Numbered from the stretch's first letter, positions 18,527-28,058 are shown. The stretch is 64,000 nucleotides of DNA from an uncultured Leptolyngbyaceae cyanobacterium (GCA_938023035.1 CALIDI010000033.1:62001-126000); one strand, 5' to 3'. Program-made: numbers and translations. Notes: generated by a model not told the origin, from the letters alone.

Positions 18527-20002
18527 ATGTTTGAAGCCCTTAGCGATCGCCTCGAGTCTGCCTGGAAAAAACTGCGTGGGCAAGACAAAATCACCGAATC
18601 CAATATTAAGGACGCGGTGCGGGAGGTGCGACGCGCGCTATTAGAAGCCGATGTCAACCTGCAAGTGGTCAAAGAGTTTGTTGCCGAGGTTGAGCAGCGG
18701 GCCTTGGGCGTCGAAGTAGTGGCTGGAGTTCGCCCTGATCAGCAATTCATTGAAGTGGTGCACAATGCCTTAGTAGAGGTGATGGGAGGAGATAATGCCC
18801 CTCTGGCCGAGGCAGAAACGGCACCCACGATCATTCTGATGGCGGGCCTCCAGGGAACAGGGAAAACAACTGCCACGGCAAAATTAGCGCTCCACCTGCG
18901 CAAAGAAAACCGCAGTACACTGCTGGTGGCAACGGATATTTACCGCCCGGCTGCTATTGATCAGCTTATTACCCTAGGTAAACAGATCAATGTACCCGTG
19001 TTTGAGCTAGGCAGCGATGCCGACCCGGTGGAGATTGCGCGTCAAGGGGTGGCAAAAGCAAAGGAAGAGGGAATTAACACTGTCATTATCGACACAGCCG
19101 GGCGACTCCAGATTGATCAGGGGATGATGGCTGAGTTAGCTCAAATCAAGCAAACCATTCAGCCCCATGAGGTTTTGCTAGTCGTCGATGCTATGACGGG
19201 GCAGGAGGCTGCTAACTTAACGCGCACCTTTCATGAACAAATTGGGATTACGGGAGCCATTCTCACCAAGATGGATGGGGATACCCGTGGTGGGGCGGCC
19301 CTTTCGGTACGCCAAATTTCTGGGCAACCAATTAAATTTATTGGGGTGGGTGAAAAGGTCGAAGCACTGCAACCCTTCTATCCTGATCGGATGGCCTCGC
19401 GCATTTTGGGGATGGGGGATGTGCTGACCCTGGTGGAGAAAGCTCGGGAAGAGGTGGATATTGCCGAAGCTGAGAAAATGCAGGAGAAAATTCTCTCTGC
19501 CAAGTTTGACTTCACCGACTTTCTGAAACAAATGCGCCTGCTCAAAAATATGGGTTCCCTGGGCGGCATTATGAAATTGATTCCTGGGATGAATAAAATC
19601 TCTCAGGAACAGTTGGATAAGGGCGAAACCGAATTAAAGCGGGTTGAGTCGATGATTAACTCGATGACCGTTGAAGAGCGCAAAAACCCGGAGTTGCTGT
19701 CGGGTTCTCCTAGTCGTCGTCGCCGCATTGCGAAAGGGTCAGGGCATTCAGAGCGAGATGTCAGCGATCTGGTCAGCAAGTTTCAGAAAATGCGCAATAT
19801 GATGCAACAAATGGGCAAGGGCGGCTTTCCTGGCATGGGCATGCCGGGGATGGGCATGCCGGGGATGGGTGGTGGTATGCCAGGTATGGGCCTGCCGGGG
19901 ATGGGCGGCTCTCAGCCGGGTTGGCGCGGCTATAGTGGTGGGGCAAACCCAGCGAAGAAGAAGAAAAAGGAGAAGAAGAAAAAGGGGTTTGGTACCCTAT
20001 GA
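18527..20002 (+). CDS. ffh: Signal recognition particle protein Ffh
   Basis: Ffh is the GTPase of the signal recognition particle, which targets membrane proteins (including thylakoid proteins) to the translocon. The N domain is followed by the G domain with GLQGTGKTT (107-115), DTAGRLQID, TKMDGDTRGGAAL and the GVGEK closing loop. The M domain contains the hydrophobic LLKNMGSLGGIMKLIPGM and the RNA-binding SPSRRRRIAKGSG. The C-terminus is a Met/Gly-rich repeat (MPGMGMPGMGGGMPGMG) and a poly-Lys tail (KKKKKEKKKKGFGTL). Length is 491 residues. The 4.5S RNA gene was not found here. Confidence 0.97.
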   Translation: MFEALSDRLESAWKKLRGQDKITESNIKDAVREVRRALLEADVNLQVVKEFVAEVEQRALGVEVVAGVRPDQQFIEVVHNALVEVMGGDNAPLAEAETAPTIILMAGLQGTGKTTATAKLALHLRKENRSTLLVATDIYRPAAIDQLITLGKQINVPVFELGSDADPVEIARQGVAKAKEEGINTVIIDTAGRLQIDQGMMAELAQIKQTIQPHEVLLVVDAMTGQEAANLTRTFHEQIGITGAILTKMDGDTRGGAALSVRQISGQPIKFIGVGEKVEALQPFYPDRMASRILGMGDVLTLVEKAREEVDIAEAEKMQEKILSAKFDFTDFLKQMRLLKNMGSLGGIMKLIPGMNKISQEQLDKGETELKRVESMINSMTVEERKNPELLSGSPSRRRRIAKGSGHSERDVSDLVSKFQKMRNMMQQMGKGGFPGMGMPGMGMPGMGGGMPGMGLPGMGGSQPGWRGYSGGANPAKKKKKEKKKKGFGTL

Positions 20003-20119
20003 CCGTCTTCTGCTGAGGCACTTTCTTGAGTGAGAATGGGGGGCGACTGTCAACCAAACTTGGGTGTGCGATCGCGCCAGGCTTGTCTATAATCAACGCC
20101 ATTGCGCCCCCCTTTGAGT

Positions 20120-21604
20120 ATGAGTTTTATCTCTCCTACCTACGCCCTGTTTTTGCTCAGTGTGATCTTGCTGTACTGGTTGGTGCAGTCTATTTGGCTC
20201 CGCCTGTGGGTATTGCTGGCTGCCAGCATTGTGTTTTATACAACCCAGCAGCCCTATTATGTGCCCCTGCTCGTGGCTAGCACCTGGATCAATTATCAGC
20301 TTGGGCGAGCGATCGCCCTGCCAGCCGATTGGCGCGATGATAACTGGCCAGTTGCTGAGCGAGGGTGGCAACGGCGACGATGGTTTTTACTCTGGCTAGG
20401 GATTGGGCTGAATCTGCTCTTGTTATTGGGGTTTAAGTATGTCCCCTTCTTGGCTACCGTCTTGGCCGATTTGCTGGGCTGGGAAGCCCTGCCTCAGCAG
20501 GTAACCCGTCTCAACATTCTGGTACCCCTGGGGATTAGTTTTTTTAGTTTTGAGTGCATTGCGTATCTTATCGATGTCTACCGTGGATCGCCTGCCTCTC
20601 AGGAGTTTCTGCGGTTTTCGGCCTACAAGCTATTTTTCCCAAAATTAATCAATGGGCCGATTACCCGCTACGCCCCGCTGATCAGCCAGATGCAAGGCCA
20701 ACAACTAGCCATGGGCGATCGCCTGGCGGAGGGGTTGTGGCTACTTGCCTGGGGTGCAACTAAAAAGGGACTATTGGCTGATAACCTGGCGACCCCTGTT
20801 AACCTCATCTTTGAAAATGCGATTCGGGCCGGCAGTGGGGATTTGTGGCTGGCAACCATTGCCTATGGCTTCCAAATTTATCTCGATTTCAGCGGCTATG
20901 TTGACATGGCGCGGGGAAGTGCATTACTGCTGGGGTTTGAGTTGCCCCTTAATTTTGATTTTCCCTATTTCAGTACCAGCATTGCCGACTTCTGGCGACG
21001 CTGGCACATCACTCTAGGCGACTGGTTGCGCAACTACCTTTACTTTCCCTTGGGGGGTTCGCGGCAGGGGTTAGCCCGCACCTGCTTGAATTTATTGATT
21101 GTGATGGCGATCGCCGGAGCCTGGCATGGAGCGGCCTGGGGCTTTATCGTTTGGGGTCTTCTCCATGGGTTGGGGCTAGCCGTTCATCGCCTCACCGATG
21201 CGCTCTCCCAGCGGTTAGTTTGGCTGCGGGCGTTTTGGCAGAGTCCACCCGGCGTTATCTTAGCCTGGGTGCTGACCCAGGTAGTTGTGTTTAGCACCTG
21301 GGTCTTTTTCCGGCTGCCCAACTTAAATGACTCGCTCTTGGTCGTGCGACGACTCGGCGGCCAGACTGCTGATGCCCAGTTTGGCCAGAAGGTTTATGTC
21401 GAGTCCTTAGGGTTTAGCCCCTTTCAACTGGGGGTGCTACTTTGGGCACTGGCCGTGTGGATGGGGGCAACCTATACCTTTGAGCGGGTGCTAAAGCTCC
21501 AACTGCGCTGGTACGTTAAGCTACTACTGGTACCCGTTTGTTTATATGGTGTGTGGATATTGGCTCCCGAAGGAGCCTTACCCTACATTTACTTTGATTT
21601 TTAG
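20120..21604 (+). CDS. MBOAT-family O-acyltransferase (AlgI-like)
   Basis: This is a polytopic membrane protein of 494 residues with the AlgI/DltB block FPKLINGPITRYAPLISQM, IADFWRRWHITLGDWLRNYLYFPLGGSR and the catalytic His336 in AGAWHGAAWGF. MBOAT enzymes of this group move acetyl or similar groups across the membrane onto exopolysaccharides or cell-wall polymers. A DHHW-type partner (AlgJ/AlgX) usually accompanies them, but none is here. ATG 20120 (MSFISPTYALFLL) is preferred over the TTG 18 bp upstream. It follows ffh by about 120 bp and ends 20 bp from the opposing glyA. Confidence 0.9.
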   Translation: MSFISPTYALFLLSVILLYWLVQSIWLRLWVLLAASIVFYTTQQPYYVPLLVASTWINYQLGRAIALPADWRDDNWPVAERGWQRRRWFLLWLGIGLNLLLLLGFKYVPFLATVLADLLGWEALPQQVTRLNILVPLGISFFSFECIAYLIDVYRGSPASQEFLRFSAYKLFFPKLINGPITRYAPLISQMQGQQLAMGDRLAEGLWLLAWGATKKGLLADNLATPVNLIFENAIRAGSGDLWLATIAYGFQIYLDFSGYVDMARGSALLLGFELPLNFDFPYFSTSIADFWRRWHITLGDWLRNYLYFPLGGSRQGLARTCLNLLIVMAIAGAWHGAAWGFIVWGLLHGLGLAVHRLTDALSQRLVWLRAFWQSPPGVILAWVLTQVVVFSTWVFFRLPNLNDSLLVVRRLGGQTADAQFGQKVYVESLGFSPFQLGVLLWALAVWMGATYTFERVLKLQLRWYVKLLLVPVCLYGVWILAPEGALPYIYFDF

Positions 21605-21624
21605 GAGTGCAGGCGGTGCAGCTA

Positions 21625-22908
21625 TCAGGCGATTGCGGGTACCGGAATGCTCAAGTGAGGATACAGGGGATACCGTTGACAGAGTGTAGCTACCCGATTG
21701 CGACAATCCTGGGCGACTGTTTCGTCTTCTGGATTCAGCAGGCGATCGGCAATAATGTTACCAATCTCAGTGAATTCAGCCGTGCCCATTCCACGCGTCG
21801 TCATTGCTGGAGAACCCAACCGCAAACCACTCGTCACAAAGGGTGACTCAGGGTCAAAGGGAACTGTATTTTTGTTTGCCGTAATGTTGACCCCACTCAC
21901 CAATTGGTCAGCCAGCTTACCCGTCATGCCAATCGAGCGTAAGTCTACCAGCATCAGGTGATTGTCCGTACCTCCAGAAACCAGCTTAAAGCCACGGGCC
22001 TGGAGTTGGGCAGCTAGAGCACGGGCATTCTCAATTACTTGGCCAGCGTAGACTTTGAACTCTGGCTTGAGGGCTTCGCCAAAGGCCACGGCCTTCGCCG
22101 CAATAACATGCTCCAGCGGGCCACCTTGGGAGCCAGGGAAAACGGCTTTATCTAGCTTTTTGCCAAGATCAGCATCGCGAGTCATGATCAAACCACCCCG
22201 TGGGCCGCGCAAGGTTTTGTGGGTGGTGGTGGTGACAACATCACAGTAGGGTAACGGATTGGGGTGATGCCCGGTGGCTACTAACCCGGCAATGTGGGCA
22301 ATGTCTGCTAGCAGATAGGCCCCAACAGCGTCGGCAATTTCCCGAAACCGATCAAACCGGATCACCCGAGAATAGGCGGAATAGCCGCAGATCAAGAGCT
22401 TGGGCCGATGTTGTTTGGCTAACTCTAGAATGGCATCGTAGTTGAGTTCTTCGGTTTCTGGATCAACCCCGTAATGCTGCACTTTGAACCACTTACCTGA
22501 TACGTTAACGGGAGATCCATGGGTGAGATGCCCCCCATGAGCCAAATCCATACCCATAATGGTGTCGCCAGGTTCCAGCAGGGTAAGAAAGACGGCAAAG
22601 TTGGCTTGAGCACCAGAATGGGGTTGAACATTGGCATGGGCTGCGCCAAATAGCTGCTTTACCCGATCAATGGCCAGTTGTTCTGCCCGATCAATCCATT
22701 CACAACCCCCGTAGTAACGCTTGCCGGGCAGCCCCTCGGCGTATTTGTTTGTCAAAACTGACCCCTGAGCTGCCATCACTGCCGCAGAGGTAAAGTTTTC
22801 ACTGGCAATCAGTTCCAGGTGGTCGCGCTGACGCTGAAGCTCGGCGGCAATCATTTCAGCGATCGCTGGATCTGTTTCGGCCAAAAAGTGGAGATCAGTT
22901 CGAGTCAC
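21625..22908 (-). CDS. glyA: Serine hydroxymethyltransferase
   Basis: GlyA interconverts serine and glycine with tetrahydrofolate and supplies one-carbon units. In cyanobacteria it also contributes to photorespiratory metabolism. The 427-residue protein has the PLP lysine Lys231 in [14 protein letters not shown], the substrate loop [22 protein letters not shown], and the [18 protein letters not shown] block with the PLP-binding Asp and His. The N-terminal [10 protein letters not shown] is canonical. It is monocistronic, and no glycine riboswitch was recognised upstream. Confidence 0.97.
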   Translation of the reverse strand: MTRTDLHFLAETDPAIAEMIAAELQRQRDHLELIASENFTSAAVMAAQGSVLTNKYAEGLPGKRYYGGCEWIDRAEQLAIDRVKQLFGAAHANVQPHSGAQANFAVFLTLLEPGDTIMGMDLAHGGHLTHGSPVNVSGKWFKVQHYGVDPETEELNYDAILELAKQHRPKLLICGYSAYSRVIRFDRFREIADAVGAYLLADIAHIAGLVATGHHPNPLPYCDVVTTTTHKTLRGPRGGLIMTRDADLGKKLDKAVFPGSQGGPLEHVIAAKAVAFGEALKPEFKVYAGQVIENARALAAQLQARGFKLVSGGTDNHLMLVDLRSIGMTGKLADQLVSGVNITANKNTVPFDPESPFVTSGLRLGSPAMTTRGMGTAEFTEIGNIIADRLLNPEDETVAQDCRNRVATLCQRYPLYPHLSIPVPAIA

Positions 22909-23155
22909 AGCACAAACCCCTTATGCTTAGTAGTTCAATCAATCGGTGATTTAGATGTTGACCCATTTCAGGCCAAAGCCTCTGTTTGCCAACGGGCAAG
23001 CCCACGACCTGGAATGGGATAAAGCTTAGACCGGCCAACCCATAGTTGCGACTACGGATCTATTATTCTAGACCGAAGCGGCCAGGAACCACGTCCACTT
23101 GCCTTGGTTTCATCGGGAGTTCGCCTGGGAGACCCGACTGCCTCATTGTCAGGGG

Positions 23156-24682
23156 CTACTGCATACGGTCGATGGTGCGGTATTGAATCGCTTCAGCCAC
23201 ATGGGCCGTTTGCACCACTTCATCGCCCGACAAATCGGCGATTGTACGCGCCACTTTGAGGATGCGATCGCTGGCCCGCACCGATAGACCCAACTTGCGA
23301 ATGGCATTTTCTAGCAGGCTGCGCGTGGCCCCATCCAGTTGACACCAGCGTCGCAGATGTTCGCTCTTCATCTCGGCGTTACAGCGCAGAGGCGTGTTTT
23401 GAAACCGCTGGCAGGCGCGATCGCGGGCTGCCTGAACACGTTGGCGTACCACCTGGGAGGATTCTCCAGTCGGTTGTTGAGTAATTTCTTCTGGCTTGAG
23501 GCGGTTAACCCCGACCTGCAAGTCAATCCGATCCATCAGTGGGCCAGACAGGCGTGCCCAGTATTGCTCGCGGGCGCGGGGAGAGCAGGTACAGGCCTGC
23601 ACTGTATCACCAAAATAGCCACAGGGACAGGGATTGGTACTGGCAACCAGGGTAAACTGGGCCGGAAAGGCAACCGACTGGCGCGTCCGGGAAATCGTCA
23701 CACAGCCATCTTCTAGGGGTTGGCGTAAAAATTCCAACACATCCCGCTTAAACTCGGTTAGCTCATCTAAAAACAGAACGCCTCGATGGGCCAGAGAAAT
23801 TTCTCCTGGTTTAGGGAAACTGCCACCTCCGACCAGGGATGGCCCTGAGGCTGAATGGTGCGGACTCCGAAAGGGCCGGGTTGCAACCAGCCTACCTCGA
23901 TCTTTAAGCAAGCCTGCCACAGAGTGAATTTGGGTCACTTCCAAAGCTTCGGCAAAGCTCAGGGGCGGCAAGATCGAGGGCAGACGACGGGCCAGCATGG
24001 TTTTGCCACTACCCGGTGGGCCAACAAAGATGAGATTATGACCTCCGGCAGCGGCAATCTCTAGAGCGCGGCGGGCATGGGCTTGCCCCTTGACATCCCG
24101 CAAATCCGGTAGGTGGAGTGGTTGCTGCTCTAGTTCTTCAAGGGCATTGACCTGGAGTGGTTGGTGTTGAGCAGGGTTTGTGAGAAAGTCGGCGACTTCA
24201 GAGATGTGCTGAAAGCCATACACTTTCAGGCCAGCGACAACGGCGGCCTCGCGAGCATTATCGGCGGGCACAACAATGCCTGTGATGCCAAGTTGCTTGG
24301 CAGCGGCGGCGATCGCCAATACGCCCGCAACTGGACGCAAGCTACCGTCTAGAGAGAGTTCTCCTAAAAACAGGTAATGCTCCAATCGATCAACACTGAC
24401 CTGCTCAGAAGCGGCCAAAATTCCTACACTAATGGGCAAATCAAAGCTCGGCCCCTCCTTACGCAAATCTGCCGGGGTCAGGTTTACCACAATTCGCCGC
24501 ATAGGGCAGGCAAACCCTGCATTTTTGAGGGCTGTTTTTACCCGTTCTTTTGACTCTTGCACTGCGGTATCCGGCAACCCGACTACAACAATTGCCGGTA
24601 ACCCCCCTGCCACATCCACCTCAACCCCAACCTTCACGGCATCGATCCCTAACAATGATGCACTCCAGACTCTAGCAAGCAT
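23156..24682 (-). CDS. comM: YifB/ComM-type AAA+ Mg-chelatase-like ATPase
   Basis: ATG 24682 (MLARVWSASLLGIDAVKVGV) is the family start; the frame runs on to 24814 but that part is not conserved. The Lon-like fold domain (GLPAIVVVGLPDTAVQESKERV) is followed by the AAA+ module: Walker A VGPPGSGKTMLARRL, Walker B GVLFLDEL, sensor VASTNPCPCGY with its cysteine-rich insert, and arginine-rich RLSGPLMDRIDLQ. ComM is a hexameric helicase that promotes branch migration during natural transformation and is widespread beyond known competent species. Length after trimming is 508 residues. Confidence 0.92.
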   Translation of the reverse strand: MLARVWSASLLGIDAVKVGVEVDVAGGLPAIVVVGLPDTAVQESKERVKTALKNAGFACPMRRIVVNLTPADLRKEGPSFDLPISVGILAASEQVSVDRLEHYLFLGELSLDGSLRPVAGVLAIAAAAKQLGITGIVVPADNAREAAVVAGLKVYGFQHISEVADFLTNPAQHQPLQVNALEELEQQPLHLPDLRDVKGQAHARRALEIAAAGGHNLIFVGPPGSGKTMLARRLPSILPPLSFAEALEVTQIHSVAGLLKDRGRLVATRPFRSPHHSASGPSLVGGGSFPKPGEISLAHRGVLFLDELTEFKRDVLEFLRQPLEDGCVTISRTRQSVAFPAQFTLVASTNPCPCGYFGDTVQACTCSPRAREQYWARLSGPLMDRIDLQVGVNRLKPEEITQQPTGESSQVVRQRVQAARDRACQRFQNTPLRCNAEMKSEHLRRWCQLDGATRSLLENAIRKLGLSVRASDRILKVARTIADLSGDEVVQTAHVAEAIQYRTIDRMQ

Positions 24683-24941
24683 GAGCGACCTAGATAACCT
24701 TTCTGCTGTTAGCATGCCCGCGATCGCTATCCAGAAATTCAACTGGAGAACGCAGCCTAATCCCAACCTTCCCAGCCGATTCAGAGGGCAGGCTTTAACC
24801 TGGCACTTAACCATCCCAGGGCTTAGATGCTTCCTAAGGGGAACCTACTTAGACATATGGATTAATCAAGCTGTAAAACGGATGCAAGCGTACTTAGTAT
24901 CTGGAGCACCAGGGAGTTGCTTTGGGTTTTGTCTTTGGCAT

Positions 24942-25048
24942 CATGAATTCAACGGATTGAAAACTTTAGTGCTCTACCACAGAGACACGGAGGCCACTGA
25001 GAGCTGGCTCTTGTGTTGTCTGCGGTCAGTTTTCAGGTTATAGAATCC
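24942..25048 (-). repeat. Dispersed ~110-bp repeat, copy B (inverted relative to copy A)
   Basis: Its reverse complement aligns end to end with 4747-4860, with identical ends (GGATTCTAT and CCGTTGAATTCATG) and a shared CGTGTCTCTG core. Confidence 0.75.
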
Positions 25049-25107
25049 TCATTTTTTAGGGAGTCTGTTATTTTCCGGTGAGTTCCCTGGTAGACCAAGG
25101 CATAGGT

Positions 25108-25148
25108 CTGTCTGACCTGATCCCTTCGTTTAGCAACGCCAGGTATTA
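25108..25148 (-). repeat. GGCGTTGC repeat family, copy 1
   Basis: Read on the minus strand: ACCTGGCGTTGCTAAACGAA then GGGATCAGG. Related stretches occur at 26692-26722, 31151-31182 and 45743-45778. Confidence 0.5.
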
Positions 25149-25198
25149 AACACAGGAAGCAGGAGCATACAAAAACCCAAGAGGTGTAGTTTTCATCC

Positions 25199-25321
25199 TG
25201 ATCGACTGACAAAAACTGGGCACCAGGCGGTCGAAACCGTTGCGACATCAACGCAGTCGGCCCGCGTTAGCTCTCTACCCTTACCGAAAACCTGCGTAGG
25301 CGGGTTTTGTCAGTCAGCAAG
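25199..25321 (+). repeat. MITE-like element with TGACAAAA terminal inverted repeats, copy 1
   Basis: The left end CTGATCGACTGACAAAAACT mirrors the right end GTTTTGTCAGTCAGCAAG. The inside carries GGTCGAAACCG, CATCAACGCAGTCGGCC and CTCTACCCTTACCG, then hairpin AAAACCTGC-GTAG-GCGGGTTTT, all shared with the copies at 31621 and 45514. This copy lacks the ~40-bp segment just before the right end found in the other two. No transposase is encoded. Confidence 0.8.
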
Positions 25322-25359
25322 AGTTTTCATCTCACCCTCTTCTCTCTGATAATGGCTCC

Positions 25360-26370
25360 ATGCGGATTTTTGTCACAGGCGGAACTGGGTTTGTTGGAGC
25401 CAATTTGGTTCGGCTCTTGCTGCAAGAAGGTTATCAGGTGCGGGTGCTTGTGCGCTCGACGAGTCGCCTGGATAGCCTGCAAGGGCTGGATGTTGATCTT
25501 GTAGAGGGTGATTTAACAGATCCAGATTTGGCGCGATCGCTCCGGGGCTGTCAGGCTCTTTTTCATGTGGCCGCTCACTACTCTCTCTGGCAATCGGCCC
25601 GGCCCCAACTCTACCGCTGCAATGTTGAAGGAACTCGCAATATCCTGTCAGCCGCGCGGCAGGCTGGGGTTGATCGGACTGTCTATACTAGCTCAGTAGC
25701 TGCGATTGGGGTCAATCCTAATGCGGCTCAAACCGACGAAACCTATCAATCCTCCCCTGAACAATTAATTGGCCATTATAAACGCTCAAAATATTGGGCC
25801 GAGCAGGAGGCCATCCGAGCGGCGCAGACCGGTCAAGATATTGTGATTGTGAATCCCACCAGTCCTCTGGGGGCTTGGGATAGCAAACCCACGCCGACAG
25901 GAGACATTGTGCTCCGATTTCTGCGGGGTCAAATGCCTGCCTATGTCAATACGGGCTTAAATTTTGTGGATGTGCGGGATGTCGCTTGGGGGCACTTGCT
26001 GGCGCTCCAGCGGGGTCAAACGGGCGATCGCTACATTTTGGGTCATCAAAACCTCACCCTCCGAGAGCTGCTGCAAAAGCTGGCAGCCATCACAGGCATG
26101 CCGGCACCGCGATACCAAGTTCCCGCCTGGTTGCCTTTGGCGATCGCCTGGGTAGATGAAACCCTATTAGCTCCCCTGGGCAAATCCCCCTCTGTGCCTC
26201 TCGATGGGGTTCGCATGGCCACTCAACGCATGTACTATGATGCCAGCAAGGCCATCCATACCCTAGGGATGCCCCAAACCCCAATTGATGCCGCTTTAAA
26301 GCAAGCGGTTGATTGGTTTGTTCAGCAAGGCTATGCTCAATCTCCTGTTAAGAGCGTTTCAAGGTCATAA
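25360..26370 (+). CDS. hpnA: NAD-dependent epimerase/dehydratase, HpnA-like
   Basis: This is an extended short-chain dehydrogenase of 336 residues. The nucleotide motif is VTGGTGFVGANL at 5-16, the catalytic Ser lies in YTSSVAAIG and the YKRSK motif gives Tyr-x3-Lys. GQDIVIVNPTSPLGAWDSKPTPTG and the overall pattern match the hopanoid-associated sugar epimerase family named HpnA. Its biochemical role in hopanoid synthesis is not settled. No other hpn or shc gene is in the window. ATG 25360 starts MRIFVTGG. Confidence 0.8.
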   Translation: MRIFVTGGTGFVGANLVRLLLQEGYQVRVLVRSTSRLDSLQGLDVDLVEGDLTDPDLARSLRGCQALFHVAAHYSLWQSARPQLYRCNVEGTRNILSAARQAGVDRTVYTSSVAAIGVNPNAAQTDETYQSSPEQLIGHYKRSKYWAEQEAIRAAQTGQDIVIVNPTSPLGAWDSKPTPTGDIVLRFLRGQMPAYVNTGLNFVDVRDVAWGHLLALQRGQTGDRYILGHQNLTLRELLQKLAAITGMPAPRYQVPAWLPLAIAWVDETLLAPLGKSPSVPLDGVRMATQRMYYDASKAIHTLGMPQTPIDAALKQAVDWFVQQGYAQSPVKSVSRS

Positions 26371-26691
26371 GGTACCTGCGGATCAGGGTGTCTCCTTGAA
26401 ATACCGCGCCCTGCCAGTTGCTTCGCAAACCGACGATCATCAACGGGCACCACCTCTCTTATCTGAGCTAGTCAGAACTTGATGTAGACTAAGCATTGAG
26501 TCTTGGCAGAACCCCTTCTAAGCTCCGACCATTAGCAACAAAATCTGCTTAATTACTAGGTTTTGCGACGTTGCTGAATATGCATAGGAGTCACCCAATT
26601 TGCCTGTTCCCCGAGCCGCTCCCCAAGGGGGTGAGAGCACGGTCTCTAGCGCCCTTTTTTCAGCACGAGAAGGGTGGGAGATGAAGGGCAT

Positions 26692-26722
26692 TCATCCTTT
26701 TGTTTCGCAACGCCAGTTTTGC
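26692..26722 (-). repeat. GGCGTTGC repeat family, copy 2
   Basis: Minus-strand reading AACTGGCGTTGCGAAACAAA then AGGATGAATG, aligned to copies at 25108 and 31151. Confidence 0.5.
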
Positions 26723-26743
26723 TAATGTCCATGCAAAAGCTCA

Positions 26744-26771
26744 TTCCTAACTGATCTTTCCTAACTAATCT
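26744..26771. repeat. 14-bp tandem duplication, 13 of 14 identical
   Basis: TTCCTAACTGATCT (26744-26757) is followed by TTCCTAACTAATCT (26758-26771), ending 16 bp before the ferredoxin ATG. Confidence 0.75.
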
Positions 26772-26787
26772 TGATTGGTTCGTTTTT

Positions 26788-27105
26788 ATGTCTAAGGTTT
26801 ATTCCGTCGAAATTTTGCACCAGGGGACGACCCATCACATTCAAGTGGCGGAGGATCGAACCATTTTAGAAGTCGCCAGTGAAGCGGGTCTGGATTTACC
26901 TTCTTCCTGTACTGCTGGAGTCTGCACGACTTGTGCGGCGCAGTTGCTCAGTGGCAGTGTTGAGCAGCCCGATGCAATGGGCCTCAGCCCAGAACTGAGA
27001 GAGCAGGGCTATGCTCTGTTGTGTGTGTCTTATCCCCGGAGTGACCTGAGGGTAGAAACAGAGAAGGAAGAAACGGTCTATCAGCTTCAGTTTGGCCAAT
27101 CCTGA
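26788..27105 (+). CDS. Plant-type 2Fe-2S ferredoxin
   Basis: This is a 105-residue soluble electron carrier of the photosynthetic ferredoxin fold. The cluster ligands are Cys41, Cys46, Cys49 and Cys79 in SSCTAGVCTTCAAQ and ALLCVSYPRSD. The acidic surface and C-terminus (ETEKEETVYQLQFGQS) fit a ferredoxin that docks to reductases. Such ferredoxins accept electrons from photosystem I and feed FNR, sulfite reductase or bilin reductases. Several paralogues normally exist in a genome, so I do not assign the main PetF. It is monocistronic. Confidence 0.93.
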   Translation: MSKVYSVEILHQGTTHHIQVAEDRTILEVASEAGLDLPSSCTAGVCTTCAAQLLSGSVEQPDAMGLSPELREQGYALLCVSYPRSDLRVETEKEETVYQLQFGQS

Positions 27106-27386
27106 AGACTTTTGACGAGTAACGCCTGTGCTCACCTAGGGAGACTTTGTCGGAAAAAGAGGCGCTGGCCTGCGGATAGGTTCCGCTAAAAGCAAGGCGG
27201 CTCAGCCCCTCAAAGGGGATATAGCAGTCCGCACGCAGGTTAGAACGGAGTGGAGGGGTGTAACCTCTCGTGGAGGGGGGCGATTTTCTCATATCCCCCT
27301 TCATCTAGAGGTTTTAACCCGCTTGCGTCGTGCGATAAAGCTTGCTTTTAGGGATAAAGATTTTACAAAAGGGAGGATATTTCCTC

Positions 27387-27584
27387 GTGCTGTTGCAGTT
27401 TGTAACTATTGAAATTGAGCGACCTGCTTCTCCCCAGGCTCTGCACCGGGCTGTTGAGCAAGCTTTGGAAAGGCAGGGAGAACCGTTGCGCTGGGCCATT
27501 ACCAAGGTAAATCCTGCAACCAATCGCCTTTGGATTGAGGCAGTGGTCACAATTTCCTCTGGTGAAAGGGTCAACAAATCTTAG
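27387..27584 (+). CDS. Small protein of unknown function, 65 residues
   Basis: The start is set at GTG 27387 because GGGAGGA lies about 10 bp upstream. The frame extends to a TTG at 27342 but that has no ribosome site. The product is a short alpha/beta protein (LQFVTIEIERPASPQALHRA, then LERQGEPLRWAITKV and LWIEAVVTI). The family is not recognised. It lies just upstream of the Nudix remnant and DUF3326 gene on the same strand. Confidence 0.6.
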   Translation: MLLQFVTIEIERPASPQALHRAVEQALERQGEPLRWAITKVNPATNRLWIEAVVTISSGERVNKS

Positions 27585-27828
27585 GGCGAGTGTCGGTTAT
27601 GGGGCAGATTTGAGTGATTGTGTTGGGCTTGGTGTAATCGAGCGATCGCCTGTTGGTGGCAGAGGGCTATGACATCACCAAGCAGGAATTCTTTGATCGA
27701 GCCTTGGGGGAGGTGTAGAGCTTGGTGAAACGAGCCTGGCCGCTTTGAAGTGAGAGTTTTGGGAAGTGATTCAGGCCGAGTTGGTCGATATCTGCTATCT
27801 CGGTTCTTTGGAAAACCTGTTTACGTTG

Positions 27829-27850
27829 AATGGTGAATTAATGGTGAATC
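27829..27850. repeat. 11-bp tandem duplication inside the Nudix remnant
   Basis: AATGGTGAATT (27829-27839) precedes AATGGTGAATC (27840-27850). Removing one copy rejoins LFTLNGE to SGHEW in one frame. Confidence 0.8.
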
Positions 27851-28027
27851 GGGGCATGAATGGGTGCAACGTTATCGCTGTGATTTTGCCGATTCCTGGT
27901 TTTACCAGCAGGCAATGTTGACGTTTATTGAACCAGAGGATGCTCAGCACCAGCCGATTCAGGTCGCTTGGGTAGAGCTAGACTGGTTTCGCACTGGGGA
28001 GTTACGACTTGTGCCGGAAGCCTGTCT

Positions 28028-28047
28028 GCAATATCTTGCAATATCTT
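28028..28047. repeat. 10-bp tandem duplication at the end of the Nudix remnant
   Basis: GCAATATCTT is repeated exactly at 28028-28037 and 28038-28047, changing the C-terminal frame. Confidence 0.8.
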
Positions 28048-28058
28048 GAGGAGTCTTC

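Larger units (their letters stand above)
24683..25359. other. Repeat-rich intergenic region, about 680 bp
   Basis: It lies between divergent comM and hpnA-like genes. Three repeat families sit within 400 bp: the ~110-bp repeat copy B (24942-25048), a GGCGTTGC-family copy (25108-25148) and the terminal-inverted-repeat element copy 1 (25199-25321). Apparent short frames arise from these repeats. Confidence 0.7.
26371..26787. other. Intergenic region upstream of ferredoxin, about 420 bp
   Basis: It contains a GGCGTTGC-family repeat (26692-26722) and a 14-bp tandem duplication (26744-26771) right before the ferredoxin start, which may lie in its leader. No gene is supported. Confidence 0.5.
27599..28049 (+). 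pseudogene. Decayed Nudix hydrolase
   Basis: Read across frames, the region gives a recognisable Nudix protein: DRLLVAEGYDITKQEFF, then GGGVELGE (start of the Nudix box), FWEVIQAELVDICYLGSLEN, LFTLNGE, SGHEWVQRYRCDFADSWF, and FRTGELRLVPEACLQYL. Lesions are TGA 27611, TAA 27635, a missing G in the run 27706-27710, TGA 27751 in place of the box Arg, an 11-bp duplication (27829-27850) and a 10-bp duplication (28028-28047). Without the last duplication the stop would overlap the TTG start of the DUF3326 gene, so the two were once coupled. Nudix enzymes hydrolyse nucleoside-diphosphate-linked compounds; this copy cannot be functional. Confidence 0.85.

Noticed and set aside
19830-19930. ATGGGCATGCC-type repeats as a minisatellite
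   Set aside because: They encode the Met/Gly-rich tail of Ffh, a normal feature of the M domain.
25033-25251. Minus-strand frame starting MMSQRFRPPG, with a sibling frame near 45419-45658
   Set aside because: The shared peptide is the translation of the MITE-like repeat, not a protein family.
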